DNA of 47,164 nt, taken from contig RXOD01003839.1 of the NCBI GenBank assembly GCA_005223375.1, forward strand, positions 1-47,164, read 5' to 3'. This document shows, in pieces, positions 39,401 through 47,164 of the stretch. The stretch comes from Amoebophrya sp. AT5.2. Lineage: Eukaryota; Sar; Dinophyceae; Syndiniales; Amoebophryaceae. A model generated the notes under the pieces. It was not told the DNA's origin. It made no database searches and saw nothing but the letters and a program-made list of their open reading frames with translations. Made by a program: the position numbers and the translations under genes. Each line of letters opens with the position of its first letter. The stretch's first letter is position 1.

Positions 39401-41292
39401 AGACTCCAAATGTCTGTTGAAGCGTCGTGGATTTTGGGGCGGAGGAGTTCCGGGGACATGGTCCAGAGGGTGCCGCAATTCGCGCGATTCTTGAGCCCAA
39501 CCGTGAGCCGTGGATTTAGGTCGGTCACGGAAACGCGATGTTGGCCATCTTCCGCTGCGTCCGGGGAAGTTGGACTGGTCCCGTTTGATGCAGGAGCCCC
39601 CTCGTCGAAGGGCGTGTCCGGCACTCGGTCGATTAGGTCCCGCATGTTCAACACGTCGTCGCCGGGAGAAAACGGGCTGCACACTGATTGCCTGCCCATC
39701 TGCTCGAGCAGCGGCGAGCTGGGCGAGTACAGTCCAGTGGACGACTGCTGCACGCGCTTCATGGGGTCCGTCGCTGCTATTCCTCCAGCCGGTGAACCCG
39801 CATAGTCCCTACTTGCCCCGGCGCGACCGGTGCTGGGCCCCAGCATCCCACCCGGACCCCCTGCTGCCGCCGCAGCGAGTACTTCCGACGAGGTGGAGGA
39901 CCCTCCTGCTGTCATCGGGACGCGCACTGAGACGCCAAAATCGCAGAGCTTGTAGTTGCCTGCCGGCGCCCACAGAATGTTTTCGGCCTTCACGTCCCGG
40001 TGCAAGAAGCCCAGCTTGTTCAGAAACGCAAGCGCCTCCAGCATCTGAAGAAACACCTTCCGAATCTCAATCTCGGAAAACCGGCTCTGAATCGTGCGGT
40101 TCGAAGATGCTGACGAGGCTGGTTTGCTGGACGGCGGAGGAGCAGACGCCGAAGATGAAGTAGAGGATGGCTTGTCCCGTCGCCCGGCCACCGCCACCCC
40201 AGTCTTGTCAACCTTGTTCGCTGGACCACGAGGATCGCCCCCGCCGGGGATAGAAGTTGTGGCCGTGCGCTCGTATTGCACGCGTGATTCTCGTACCCCT
40301 CGAATCAAATCGTCCAGACCGAAAAGACAGCGCTCGGACACGAGAAACAACTCACGGTCGATACCGTCGAAACCGGCGAAAAAATCCATCGTTTGAACGA
40401 TGTAGGGGTGGGGCGGCGCTGATTCCCAGCGCTTCAGCCGCTTCAACTCGACCTCGTGGTCCTGCGCCGTCATGCCGAGAAACACTGCCTCCGCCACGCA
40501 AAGCTCGGTCCAAGCATGCTTCTTGGTCTGTTGTCGTCGTGGTGAGAAAGGTCAATGATTCATTCACTGTCACAACTGAACTCACTGTAGTTTCTTTGTA
40601 CTGCTCACTGTTGTGGAGAACAACTATGTGGGAGCCAGAGTATACTTAGATGCGTAATCTTCAAAGACGTAGACGCAACGCACCTTCGGCCCGTTGATGG
40701 CGATTCGTTTCAGCGCGACTTGTCTGTCTGCCGGTATTTGCACCGCCGCAAAGACATCGCCCTCTGAGCCCTGCGCGAGCTCGATTCCCACCTTGTAAAA
40801 CCCCGGATGCGCCTTCGGCTTTGTAGCCCGCGTCTCCGTCACTGCAGTTGCGGCGGCCAACGAACTCGAAGAAGAAGAAGATCCCCCAGCGCTGCCAGTT
40901 GAAGTAGAAGATGAGCCTACCGCCAACACGTTTGCTGCCGCATTTGCCGCAGCGTCCAAGGCCTTCCCAATCTCTCCGCCTAGGTGGCCCGGCGAAGTGG
41001 AGCCGCCTCCACCCGGAGCCGCCGCACTGCCCCCGCTGCCACAGCTCCCCCCCGCATTAAGGAGGTACTGTGTCGCGAGACAACGACCAGACCGCCGCTT
41101 TTCGAGCGACTTAGACTGAATCAGCGCCGAGAGTCGGTTTTTGGCGTTAGGCGATCCGGGTGGACTTCCGGCGGAGCGCTGTTTGTGTAAAACTTTTGCG
41201 GCAACAGCAGCAGAGGAACTGGCGGTGGCGGTCGCAAAGGAACCGGCGAGCAAAGTGCTGGAAACCGAGGAAGGAGCGCCAGGAGAAGACAT
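36424..41292 (-). CDS. Large serine/threonine protein kinase with expanded activation segment, two exons
   Basis: Exon 1 is 41292-40684 and exon 2 is 40527-36424. The intron is 156 bp (donor GTGCGT, acceptor CAACAG) in phase 0, giving about 1,570 residues. The N-terminal 160 residues are Ser/Ala/Gly-rich. The kinase domain starts with the Gly-rich loop IELAQGSEGDVFAAVQ and the ATP-binding Lys in QVALKRIAI (about residue 195). HRDVKAENILW (about 379) and CDFGVSVRVP (about 399) follow, then CGTLWTMSPELLRP (about 560) and STDIWSLAIVLYEMCYLDKP. All key residues (VALK Lys, HRD Asp and Asn, DFG Asp) are present, so it should be active. About 160 low-complexity residues separate DFG from SPE, against the usual 20-30. 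Another insertion precedes KWFYSKDLKKLLVAMLNSNR. The long C-terminal tail is disordered. HRDVKAEN and SPE suit NEK- or STE-like kinases, but no subfamily is assigned. Confidence 0.9.
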
Positions 41293-42246
41293 GAGTTGGC
41301 TTCTTGCTGTTCCTCCACCTCGTATATGTCTCGAACACGAACCAGCTACAAAAAATGTAAATCAATGATGAGTGAGTATCATGATAGTTGCAGCGAGCGC
41401 AACTAGAATGATGAATGACAGAAGCAGAACTTGTACTTGAACTCCTACTTCTTCTATACTATCATAACGCTTTGCCTTCGCGATCGCGATCGCCAAACGA
41501 ACATCACACTCACTGGAAATACAAGTCTCTCGTCCGTCTCCTCGGGGGACGCCAGAGGTCTTTCACTCGTTTCTCTACTCTTCCTCGTCCTGCGCTCGAC
41601 GTCGAAGATGATGAACATGAAAATGGATTTTCTTTTCAAAAAACTTATCAATCTACGAGAGAAAGAACGCGTATGTGACTCTGTTGAAGTGGAAGAGGTG
41701 GAACGTCAGCCACTTAGTAAGTCTAACCCACAAACCTCCCGAATCCAGATTTTGCTACATATGTTTGTAGTATTATCGAGTCTCGAATCCGCGATTTCTT
41801 GCAGCTGGTGACCCGTGATGAGTAAACGCAGCTTTTCCACGGCATGTTCTCTCGCTCCGGGCAAAAATAAACGCCGGGGGTGCCGGCTTATGATCGATAA
41901 CGAAAAAAAACGCCGGGGCATCTACGCGGCCGTCGCGAGGGGTAGACAATGAACAAGTACAGAACTTCTACGAGGCGGATTTTTTCCGGCCGTGTCACTA
42001 TTAAACATTGTTGCTTCGTCAACCATTTTCAGTAGTGTATCGTGAGGGAAGATCCGACGCGCAGGAGTATCACGTACGATGCAGCTGGAGGAGGAGCAAG
42101 AGTCCTTCATTTCCTGGCTAATGTAACCAGTAGTCCTTGAATTTGATGCCTTTCTCCTCGCTCTCCTCGTCGCCTATGGCAGTACCTTTGCTTATGCTAA
42201 TACTTACTCCTTCACTGGCGCCAGTGTTAGATGATTTCGTTGTAGT
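41293..42246. other. Intergenic region upstream of the kinase
   Basis: One 62-codon minus-strand frame (ATG 42110 to 41922, MKDSCSSSSCIVRDTPARRI) has protein-like composition and a GTACTT word near its end, and might be an exon; evidence is slight. A short imperfect repeat with AACGCCGGGG occurs twice (41866-41918). Otherwise I see nothing to assign; the kinase promoter should be here. Confidence 0.35.
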
Positions 42247-43941
42247 TCAGAAGCCTCGTAACCGGATCTCCGACTTCGCCGGACTTCCTCCGAGGATCGC
42301 TTCTTCCAACACTTGCAGTCGCCCGGTGACGTTACTTTTCGGGTTCTTCTGAGAGCTGCGCCAGCTCTTGCGGCCGCACTCGGCGCGCTGCGTCGTCGAC
42401 GCGAACCGCTGGCGTCGTTCATTCACCTCCTCCCGATCCTCGAACGCGCGACCGCCCTGCTTGCCCTTGCATGTAGGTGATACGGGAAGGACAAGCACAG
42501 CGTTGTTCTCAAGTTCCCCTCGCCTCAGGCCCATCTTTGTGCCGCCCTGTTTCGCTTTCATCGTCCCCGCTGGATCGTGGCTACCGCTTTCTGCCGGCAC
42601 CGCGACCTCGTCATGCCGGAGGAGCTCCCGCATGCTTTCCCCACCGAGCGACGAGCGACGACAGGTGGAGGTGGAGTTGTACGAGTACGATGATCCTTCG
42701 CTAGCGAGAAAGCCCGCCGCTGGCACGTTTGCGACGCTGCTGTCCAACTCCCGCGCATTGCCGATCACATCTGCCTCCCGCTTGCAGAGTAGGTTCAGCG
42801 ACGAACCCAGCTGGTGTTTCCTCCTGCCGCCGCCAATCTTCCGGGTTCTGTCGCAGCGAAATATCGCGAGGTTCAAATTCGCGGACAGAGGCGACGCAAA
42901 GGCCCCTTCATCCTCTTGGTCTTGTTCCCTCTCAGACTTCTCAGCACGACTAATGTTGCCGTCGCCGTTCGTCGAGTTCTTCACATGATCACGCTCAGCT
43001 CCTCCAAACATACCCCTCGCAGGAGACCTTCCCCAGGCAAACATGTCGGTTTGGTGGCAACAAGCGTCCGTGACTACCGCTGGGTAGGACGTGTACCCAC
43101 TCCCGCACGGCCGTTCCAAATCCTGCACGAGTTCCTTCTCCGTGTACCGATTTTTGTTGCCGACACCAGCCACGGCCACGTTGGAATGGGCGGAGCTACG
43201 CGTGGTGGTGGTGGTCGTCATCGTCTGATTAGGAGAGTTGTAGTCATTTTCGGAGCTGCTCCCCGTCTTGCTGGCATAGCTCATCCTCATCTTGCCGATG
43301 CCGGCGTCGGCAGTCGGACGAGGAACCTCTTCAACTTCATCACCTCCGGCCCCAAGAACCGCTGCGGGTACTACGTCGACGGCGGAGGTCCGGTTATTTT
43401 CGTTCAGGTTCATGCCGTGGAGCTGGAAGGACTTGTAGTTTGATTGCAGCATCGGCAGGTTGTTGGCGTCCAGAAACTGCTTGTGAGGCGAAAACAGCGT
43501 GCCGCTGGCGGCGATCTCGGTCGAGGTAGTGGAAGACATGGATGCGAGCTGCGAATGCGAGCCGGTCGTGCTGGTCCTCGCGGTGGCTGCGGCCGTTGTC
43601 TTCATCTTTTTGCTGGACGTCGAAGCAGCTGCCGCAGGTCCAGCGGGTGGTCCCAAGGAGTGGTAGTGCTGGTGCTCCTGACCGCCCCGAACATTTTGAT
43701 GTTGACCCGTCTGAAGCTCGACCAGGCGATCGAGCGAGTCGGTCTCGACGTCTAGTACTCCGAAGTCTCGCTCCAATACCGGGCGCTCGTTCTTCGTCTT
43801 CGACGCAGCTTGCAACAGCCCAAGCAGCTGTGACGCCGAAACGATGCTTGCCTCACTTCCGACGTCAGAAGTCTCCGTTCTTGCGGCAGCCGCGCGGACG
43901 CGCTTCGCCCGATTTCGCGTGCTGTTTAAGGTGGGACGCAT
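42247..43941 (-). CDS. Low-complexity, probably nuclear hypothetical protein
   Basis: A 564-residue frame runs from ATG 43941 to the stop at 42247. It starts with a basic cluster (NRAKRVRAAAAR) that could be a nuclear localisation signal. Next come a short helical region (ASQLLGLLQAASKTKN, FGVLDVETDSLDRLVELQTG), long Ser/Thr/Asn-rich disorder, and further basic patches (RTRKIGGGRRKHQLGSSLNL, NERRQRFASTTQRAECGRKS). It ends SNVTGRLQVLEEAILGG and a short tail. No folded domain or family is recognised. It could be a regulatory or scaffold protein. The frame is intact and composition matches other disordered proteins here. Confidence 0.55.
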   Translation of the reverse strand: MRPTLNSTRNRAKRVRAAAARTETSDVGSEASIVSASQLLGLLQAASKTKNERPVLERDFGVLDVETDSLDRLVELQTGQHQNVRGGQEHQHYHSLGPPAGPAAAASTSSKKMKTTAAATARTSTTGSHSQLASMSSTTSTEIAASGTLFSPHKQFLDANNLPMLQSNYKSFQLHGMNLNENNRTSAVDVVPAAVLGAGGDEVEEVPRPTADAGIGKMRMSYASKTGSSSENDYNSPNQTMTTTTTTRSSAHSNVAVAGVGNKNRYTEKELVQDLERPCGSGYTSYPAVVTDACCHQTDMFAWGRSPARGMFGGAERDHVKNSTNGDGNISRAEKSEREQDQEDEGAFASPLSANLNLAIFRCDRTRKIGGGRRKHQLGSSLNLLCKREADVIGNARELDSSVANVPAAGFLASEGSSYSYNSTSTCRRSSLGGESMRELLRHDEVAVPAESGSHDPAGTMKAKQGGTKMGLRRGELENNAVLVLPVSPTCKGKQGGRAFEDREEVNERRQRFASTTQRAECGRKSWRSSQKNPKSNVTGRLQVLEEAILGGSPAKSEIRLRGF

Positions 43942-45185
43942 TCTTGTTTGCTGGTAGAAGTAGTACTCGCTTCGTCCTTGTAAGTATTACTTAATTTATT
44001 CCCTGCTCGTTCACGTTCTCTCTCTTGTTCGTCGGCCGTGGCCGGGTGACAGGTAAATTGCGGTGGAACTGATGAACCATGGAGATCTGATCATCGCAGC
44101 CAAAGCCCACGCACTTGAAGGAACGCCCCCACGATAAAATTGAATCAACATGAAATAAACGTCCTTCTCGTGGTCCTCGTCCACCTCCTTGTCCTTACTA
44201 TACTTTACCCGACCAGCACGACGGCCCCTCAACCACGGAGACGAGGATATGGAGAAGTTGTACAGAATGAAACCAATCTCCGACAGTGCCCTGCTTTATT
44301 CGTTGACGTTCCCAATCGTGAGTAGATCTAGCTTTTTACCCCTGTACTGCTTCGCTTCGGACCTGCTGTCATGCTCATGTGAAACTTACAGATCACGGCG
44401 ATTATTTAAAAGAAGCGAAAACTACGCAGATCCCATTCCAGCAACTCACGAAATGATCGAGACGATCGTGATAGAAGCCATCGTCTTCACATCGGAAGCA
44501 ATGAACTACAACGAAGGTAAGACGTCCTCCTCTAGGAATTTTGTTGATGTCGATCATACAGTGCACTCACGTATCGCTCGAGGCACACGTAGATAGATCG
44601 GTAATATCGGTTCCGGGGTATGCCAGCGTTACACATTGTGATCACATGTTGCGACGTCTCATGACCATGAGTACGGCGGAGTACCAGTACGGTCTCAACA
44701 CTAACTAACTTCAACTTGGATGTAAGTATAGTACGTACTCACTATTATACAAAGCGGCCTACTACCGCTACCATATTAGTCCGACGGCCTCGTGGTCGTG
44801 GAGCAAGCAGCACCATTGGGTTAGCGTTAGTATGCAAATGCAATTCCAATTCCTTGCAAAGATCGACGCAGTAAGTTAGTATACTTCTGTCTGAAGCTGA
44901 ACAATGTACCACTACCACTACCAACCTATTATAGTAGTACAGTACCTCGTTTTTATCTTCTCGGGCGAGTATCATGCTCAAGGCTTTTGAGACCAAGCTT
45001 TTGCCGCGTTTCCTTGAGCAAGATTCATCGCCGTTTCTTGTTCAGCTACACCTACAGCTACTTACACCCGCCTACAGCTACACCTACAGCACGAGCAGGA
45101 GCACGTGCACGAGCACCTACACCTAGTGCTGCATATTACTTCGAGTCGGTCTTTTTTTCTTCATCCCGACAACATTCTTGCCAGC
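43942..45185. other. Intergenic region with weak exon candidates on both strands
   Basis: On the plus strand, ATG 44249 begins MEKLYRMKPISDSALLYSLT and stays open to 44596, with GTGAGT and GTAAGA donor-like sites. On the minus strand, a stretch ending MILAREDKNE meets GTACTG near 44944, and 44011-44232 is open. None can be joined into a gene with consistent phase. Repeats of AGCTACACCTAC fill 45049-45095. Confidence 0.25.
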
Positions 45186-45445
45186 TCATCTACTGGCACC
45201 CCACGTCAGGAAGAAACGGGTCATGTTGCCCGCCACTATCTCTGTGCGTCTGTATCCCCCGGCTGGAGCTTCGTAGAACTTCATCAGCCACTCAAAGCGG
45301 CTTTGAGTCGAAGGTAGTTCCTCTCCGGGCGGGGGCCTTCCCATCAGCCAGTCGGGCCACGAGGGGTACTCGCGAATCCAGCGCGACAAATACCTTGCAG
45401 CAAACACCCCTCCATCATCTGTTCTGTAATAAATTTCCACCGACT
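45186..45445 (-). pseudogene. Frame-shifted remainder of the second domain copy of the adjacent secreted protein
   Basis: This stretch encodes VHLESVEIYYRTDDGGVFAA and LSRWIREYPSWPDWLMGRP, then STQSRFEWLMKFYEAPAGGY, closely matching the first copy of the upstream gene (SRWIREYPSWPDWLMGRP, STQSRLEWLMKFYEAPAWGY). Relative to copy one, about 140 bases between GILP and HLESV are missing. The loss shifts the frame, so the protein stops at the TAG at 45446. A hidden intron could in principle restore the frame (TTCACTTAG resembles an acceptor), so a working longer product is not excluded. The sequence is still well conserved, implying a recent event. Confidence 0.6.
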
Positions 45446-46558
45446 CTAAGTGAACGGCAAAATTCCTTGTTCTTCCACAGCGTCGAAGCCGAAATGTCTT
45501 TCACGATTTGGAGGCGGATCCACACCCGCGAAGTCTTTCACCATTTGGAGGATGTCACTGTCAGGCGGAAACCGCCCGCGAAGCGCCACCCCACGCATCG
45601 TTTGACGCGTCACGCGCAGCTCGAGATTCCGAAAAAACTTCCGGATCCAGGCGGAGACACCCCACTCGTGGGAGCCGATCAACTCCCCCAGCTCGTGCGG
45701 GTGCTGTTGGAGCCACGTCTTCCTTTCTGCCGCCAGCTGGGTCGCCACTCGCAAGACGTACTCCGTTTGATGTTTTCCATTTCCTTCATGTTCATGTGGG
45801 TAACCAGTACCACTGGCGCCGGTTCCGTCAGCGGCCCACGTCAGGTGGAACTGGGTCTTGTTGCCCACCACTTTCTCTGTGCGTCTGTATCCCCAGGCTG
45901 GAGCTTCGTAGAACTTCATCAGCCACTCCAAGCGGCTCTGAGTCGAAGAGAGTTCCTCTGTGGGCCGGGGCCTTCCCATCAGCCAGTCGGGCCATGAGGG
46001 GTACTCGCGAATCCAGCGCGACAAAAACTCCTCCGGCAGCAACAACGCTCCAATTGTTCTGTAAATTTCCACCGACTCTGAGTGAAGCGCCGCGAGACGC
46101 AGAACCTCTCGTTTGAACAGCCGCTTTCCGTTGTCTTGCCATGCGGCCATTCGCTTCCCATACTCGCCTTCCCAAAGTTCCTGAAGGATCGTCTTCGGCA
46201 TGGCCGCCACAGCTGCCGGCACGACGTGCGGCAAAAGTCCTTGTTCTTCGTGTTCCAGTGAAGCAAGGTTGTCCTGCTCATTTCTCCTCACCCTCCAGAA
46301 CAGTTCCACATCCGCGAGGTCTTTCACCCTTTGGAGGACGTGAGGCGGCAGCAAAGTAGGCCCGCGAAGCGCTAGCCCACGCATCGTTTCACTACGCGTC
46401 ACGCGAGTCTCGAAATCCCAAAAAAACTTGCGGCTCCAAGTCGCAGCCTCATGCCGGTGCTCGATTAGATCCACCAACCTTTGCGGGTAGTCCTCGAGCC
46501 ACGTCTTCCGTTCTGCCGCAAGTTGGTTCGCCACTAGCAAGATGTAGTCCATTTGATG
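45186..46558 (-). repeat. Tandem duplication, two units of about 780 bp, second shortened
   Basis: Unit 1 spans about 46558-45776 and unit 2 about 45775-45186. Long blocks are nearly identical, for example around 45997-46020 against 45357-45380. Unit 2 lacks about 140 bp and has a small insertion after the EIYY motif. This explains both the internal protein repeat and the frame break. Confidence 0.8.
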
Positions 46559-46810
46559 TTCTTCTTCATGTCCATGCGCTGGGTTACCAGTGTTGCCGTT
46601 TCCCTGGTCCTCGTGGACCAGGGGGAGGGACTCTTGCTCTTCGCCACGACCGCCTCTCGCCGACGAAGATGCGGACGGAGTTATCGAAGCGGCTTCGGCT
46701 GTGCGCGGGAAGGGCTGCGAGAGAAGTAGCAGCGGGACATGCGCGACACAGAGGTACGCGGCTAGAGCCGCGGTCCTCGCGATTGCGCTTGGGGTGCGCG
46801 AAAAGAACAT
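45446..46810 (-). CDS. Secreted protein with tandem copies of an unknown domain
   Basis: ATG 46810 gives a signal peptide (FFSRTPSAIARTAALAAYLC, then HVPLLLLSQPFPRTAEA). The frame is open further upstream to a TTG at 46972, but that part reads as untranslated or intronic. The product has about 454 residues. After a Ser/Gly linker come two copies of a domain of about 260 residues. Each begins YILLVANQLAAERKTWLEDY or YVLRVATQLAAERKTWLQQH, then has W[S/I]RKFF..[F/L]E.RVTR, TMRG[L/V]ALRG and a VKD[L/F]A motif. The second half of copy one carries KTILQELWEGEYGKRMAAW, LSRWIREYPSWPDWLMGRP and LEWLMKFYEAPAWGYRRTE. Copy two is cut short by a deletion and frameshift; its remainder lies at 45186-45445. 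The Trp- and Arg-rich motifs match no family I know. The helical secreted form suggests an expanded effector or surface family, which is inference. Confidence 0.65.
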   Translation of the reverse strand: MFFSRTPSAIARTAALAAYLCVAHVPLLLLSQPFPRTAEAASITPSASSSARGGRGEEQESLPLVHEDQGNGNTGNPAHGHEEEHQMDYILLVANQLAAERKTWLEDYPQRLVDLIEHRHEAATWSRKFFWDFETRVTRSETMRGLALRGPTLLPPHVLQRVKDLADVELFWRVRRNEQDNLASLEHEEQGLLPHVVPAAVAAMPKTILQELWEGEYGKRMAAWQDNGKRLFKREVLRLAALHSESVEIYRTIGALLLPEEFLSRWIREYPSWPDWLMGRPRPTEELSSTQSRLEWLMKFYEAPAWGYRRTEKVVGNKTQFHLTWAADGTGASGTGYPHEHEGNGKHQTEYVLRVATQLAAERKTWLQQHPHELGELIGSHEWGVSAWIRKFFRNLELRVTRQTMRGVALRGRFPPDSDILQMVKDFAGVDPPPNRERHFGFDAVEEQGILPFT

Positions 46811-47129
46811 TCCGACGACTCGAGCGCTGTGGGTGCGGGTGAGGAAAAATGAGCACGACAACGCGCCTGTCAACCCTCTCAAGATTGCAATAAATACGCC
46901 GATACCTGTGGGCTGGGAGTCAAGTCGGACTCGGACGTGAACAAGCCCAAGCGAAAATATTTTTATAAGCAAGTGCTAGTGCAAGAAAAAGATTGTTGAA
47001 GTTGAATGAGAATGATGAGGGAGCCGGCCAATCAATATATCACTTCACTGCACGCTGCGTGGTACTCACCCTAAACTATCGGTATCTGTATCGCTGCACG
47101 TAGTCCGTCGCCTGTACGAAGGCAATCGT
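46811..47129. other. Upstream region of the secreted tandem-domain gene
   Basis: No gene is supported. The first part stays open in the frame of the downstream gene up to 46972 but lacks an ATG. It should hold its 5' untranslated sequence and promoter. Confidence 0.4.
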
Positions 47130-47164
47130 TTTCCGTGATGGGCTTTCCGTGATGGGCTTTCCGT
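47130..47164. repeat. 14-bp tandem repeat at the window edge
   Basis: The unit TTTCCGTGATGGGC occurs twice in full (47130-47143, 47144-47157), followed by TTTCCGT at the end of the window. The array may continue beyond the edge. Confidence 0.8.

Noticed and set aside
44987..45997. 336-codon plus-strand frame with repeated PGWSFVELHQPL segments
   Set aside because: It is the antisense of the duplicated secreted-protein gene, and its repeats follow from that duplication.
1..47164. Spliced-leader relics (CCATTTTGGCTCAAG type) upstream of genes
   Set aside because: I found no convincing match near gene starts on the minus strand, so a retroposed dinoflagellate origin is not directly supported.
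1..47164. CRISPR arrays, insertion sequences, transposases or reverse transcriptases
   Set aside because: No regularly spaced repeats with unique spacers, and no transposase or polymerase motifs, were seen in any frame I examined.

Overview
This window is nuclear DNA of a protist. Three things show it: protein-coding genes are interrupted by GT-AG introns, no bacterial operon signals are visible, and several products are eukaryote-specific (AP-3 complex sigma subunit, sphingosine kinase, RING-finger protein, a large Ser/Thr kinase). Every gene I can support lies on the minus strand, and some neighbours are very close (67 bp, 158 bp, perhaps 1 bp). Such one-way gene arrays are a known trait of dinoflagellates and their parasitic relatives (for example Syndiniales). 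That placement is inference. I found no dinoflagellate spliced-leader relic, and the introns I could resolve are ordinary GT-AG rather than the GC/GA types common in core dinoflagellates. Most enzymes have moderate-complexity domains set in long Ser-, Gly-, Ala- or Pro-rich regions.

Layout from left to right; transcription runs right to left. 1-2.3 kb: end of an unknown gene and a tRNA-like element. 2.3-4.5 kb: a multi-pass membrane protein. 5.1-8.6 kb: a possible acidic-tailed micro-protein, a RING-finger protein, and two small proteins. 9.5-12.0 kb: sphingosine kinase in two exons. 13.3-16.1 kb: two secreted proteins, one with a GAGG-repeat array and one Cys-rich and PAN-like. 17.1-17.3 kb: a small membrane protein. 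18.4-19.8 kb: phosphoserine aminotransferase. 20.3-21.3 kb: a Ser-rich unknown. 22.0-22.6 kb: AP-3 sigma. 22.9-25.4 kb: an unresolved split gene and a three-exon catechol-O-methyltransferase-like enzyme. 26.7-32.3 kb: a giant, mostly single-exon protein of about 1,790 residues. 33.4-36.3 kb: an NCQHF-motif papain-like-fold protein in three exons. 36.4-41.3 kb: a protein kinase of about 1,570 residues with a greatly expanded activation segment. 42.2-43.9 kb: a low-complexity nuclear-type unknown. 45.2-46.8 kb: a secreted protein built of a tandemly duplicated unknown domain whose second copy is broken.

The genes do not form one pathway. Sphingosine kinase and AP-3 sigma belong to membrane signalling and trafficking, and SerC to serine synthesis. 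The secreted and giant unknown proteins look lineage-specific and are the most likely source of novelty. Exon joins were inferred by eye from reading frame, splice phase and GT/AG sites; no transcript data were available. Several 5' ends remain uncertain.
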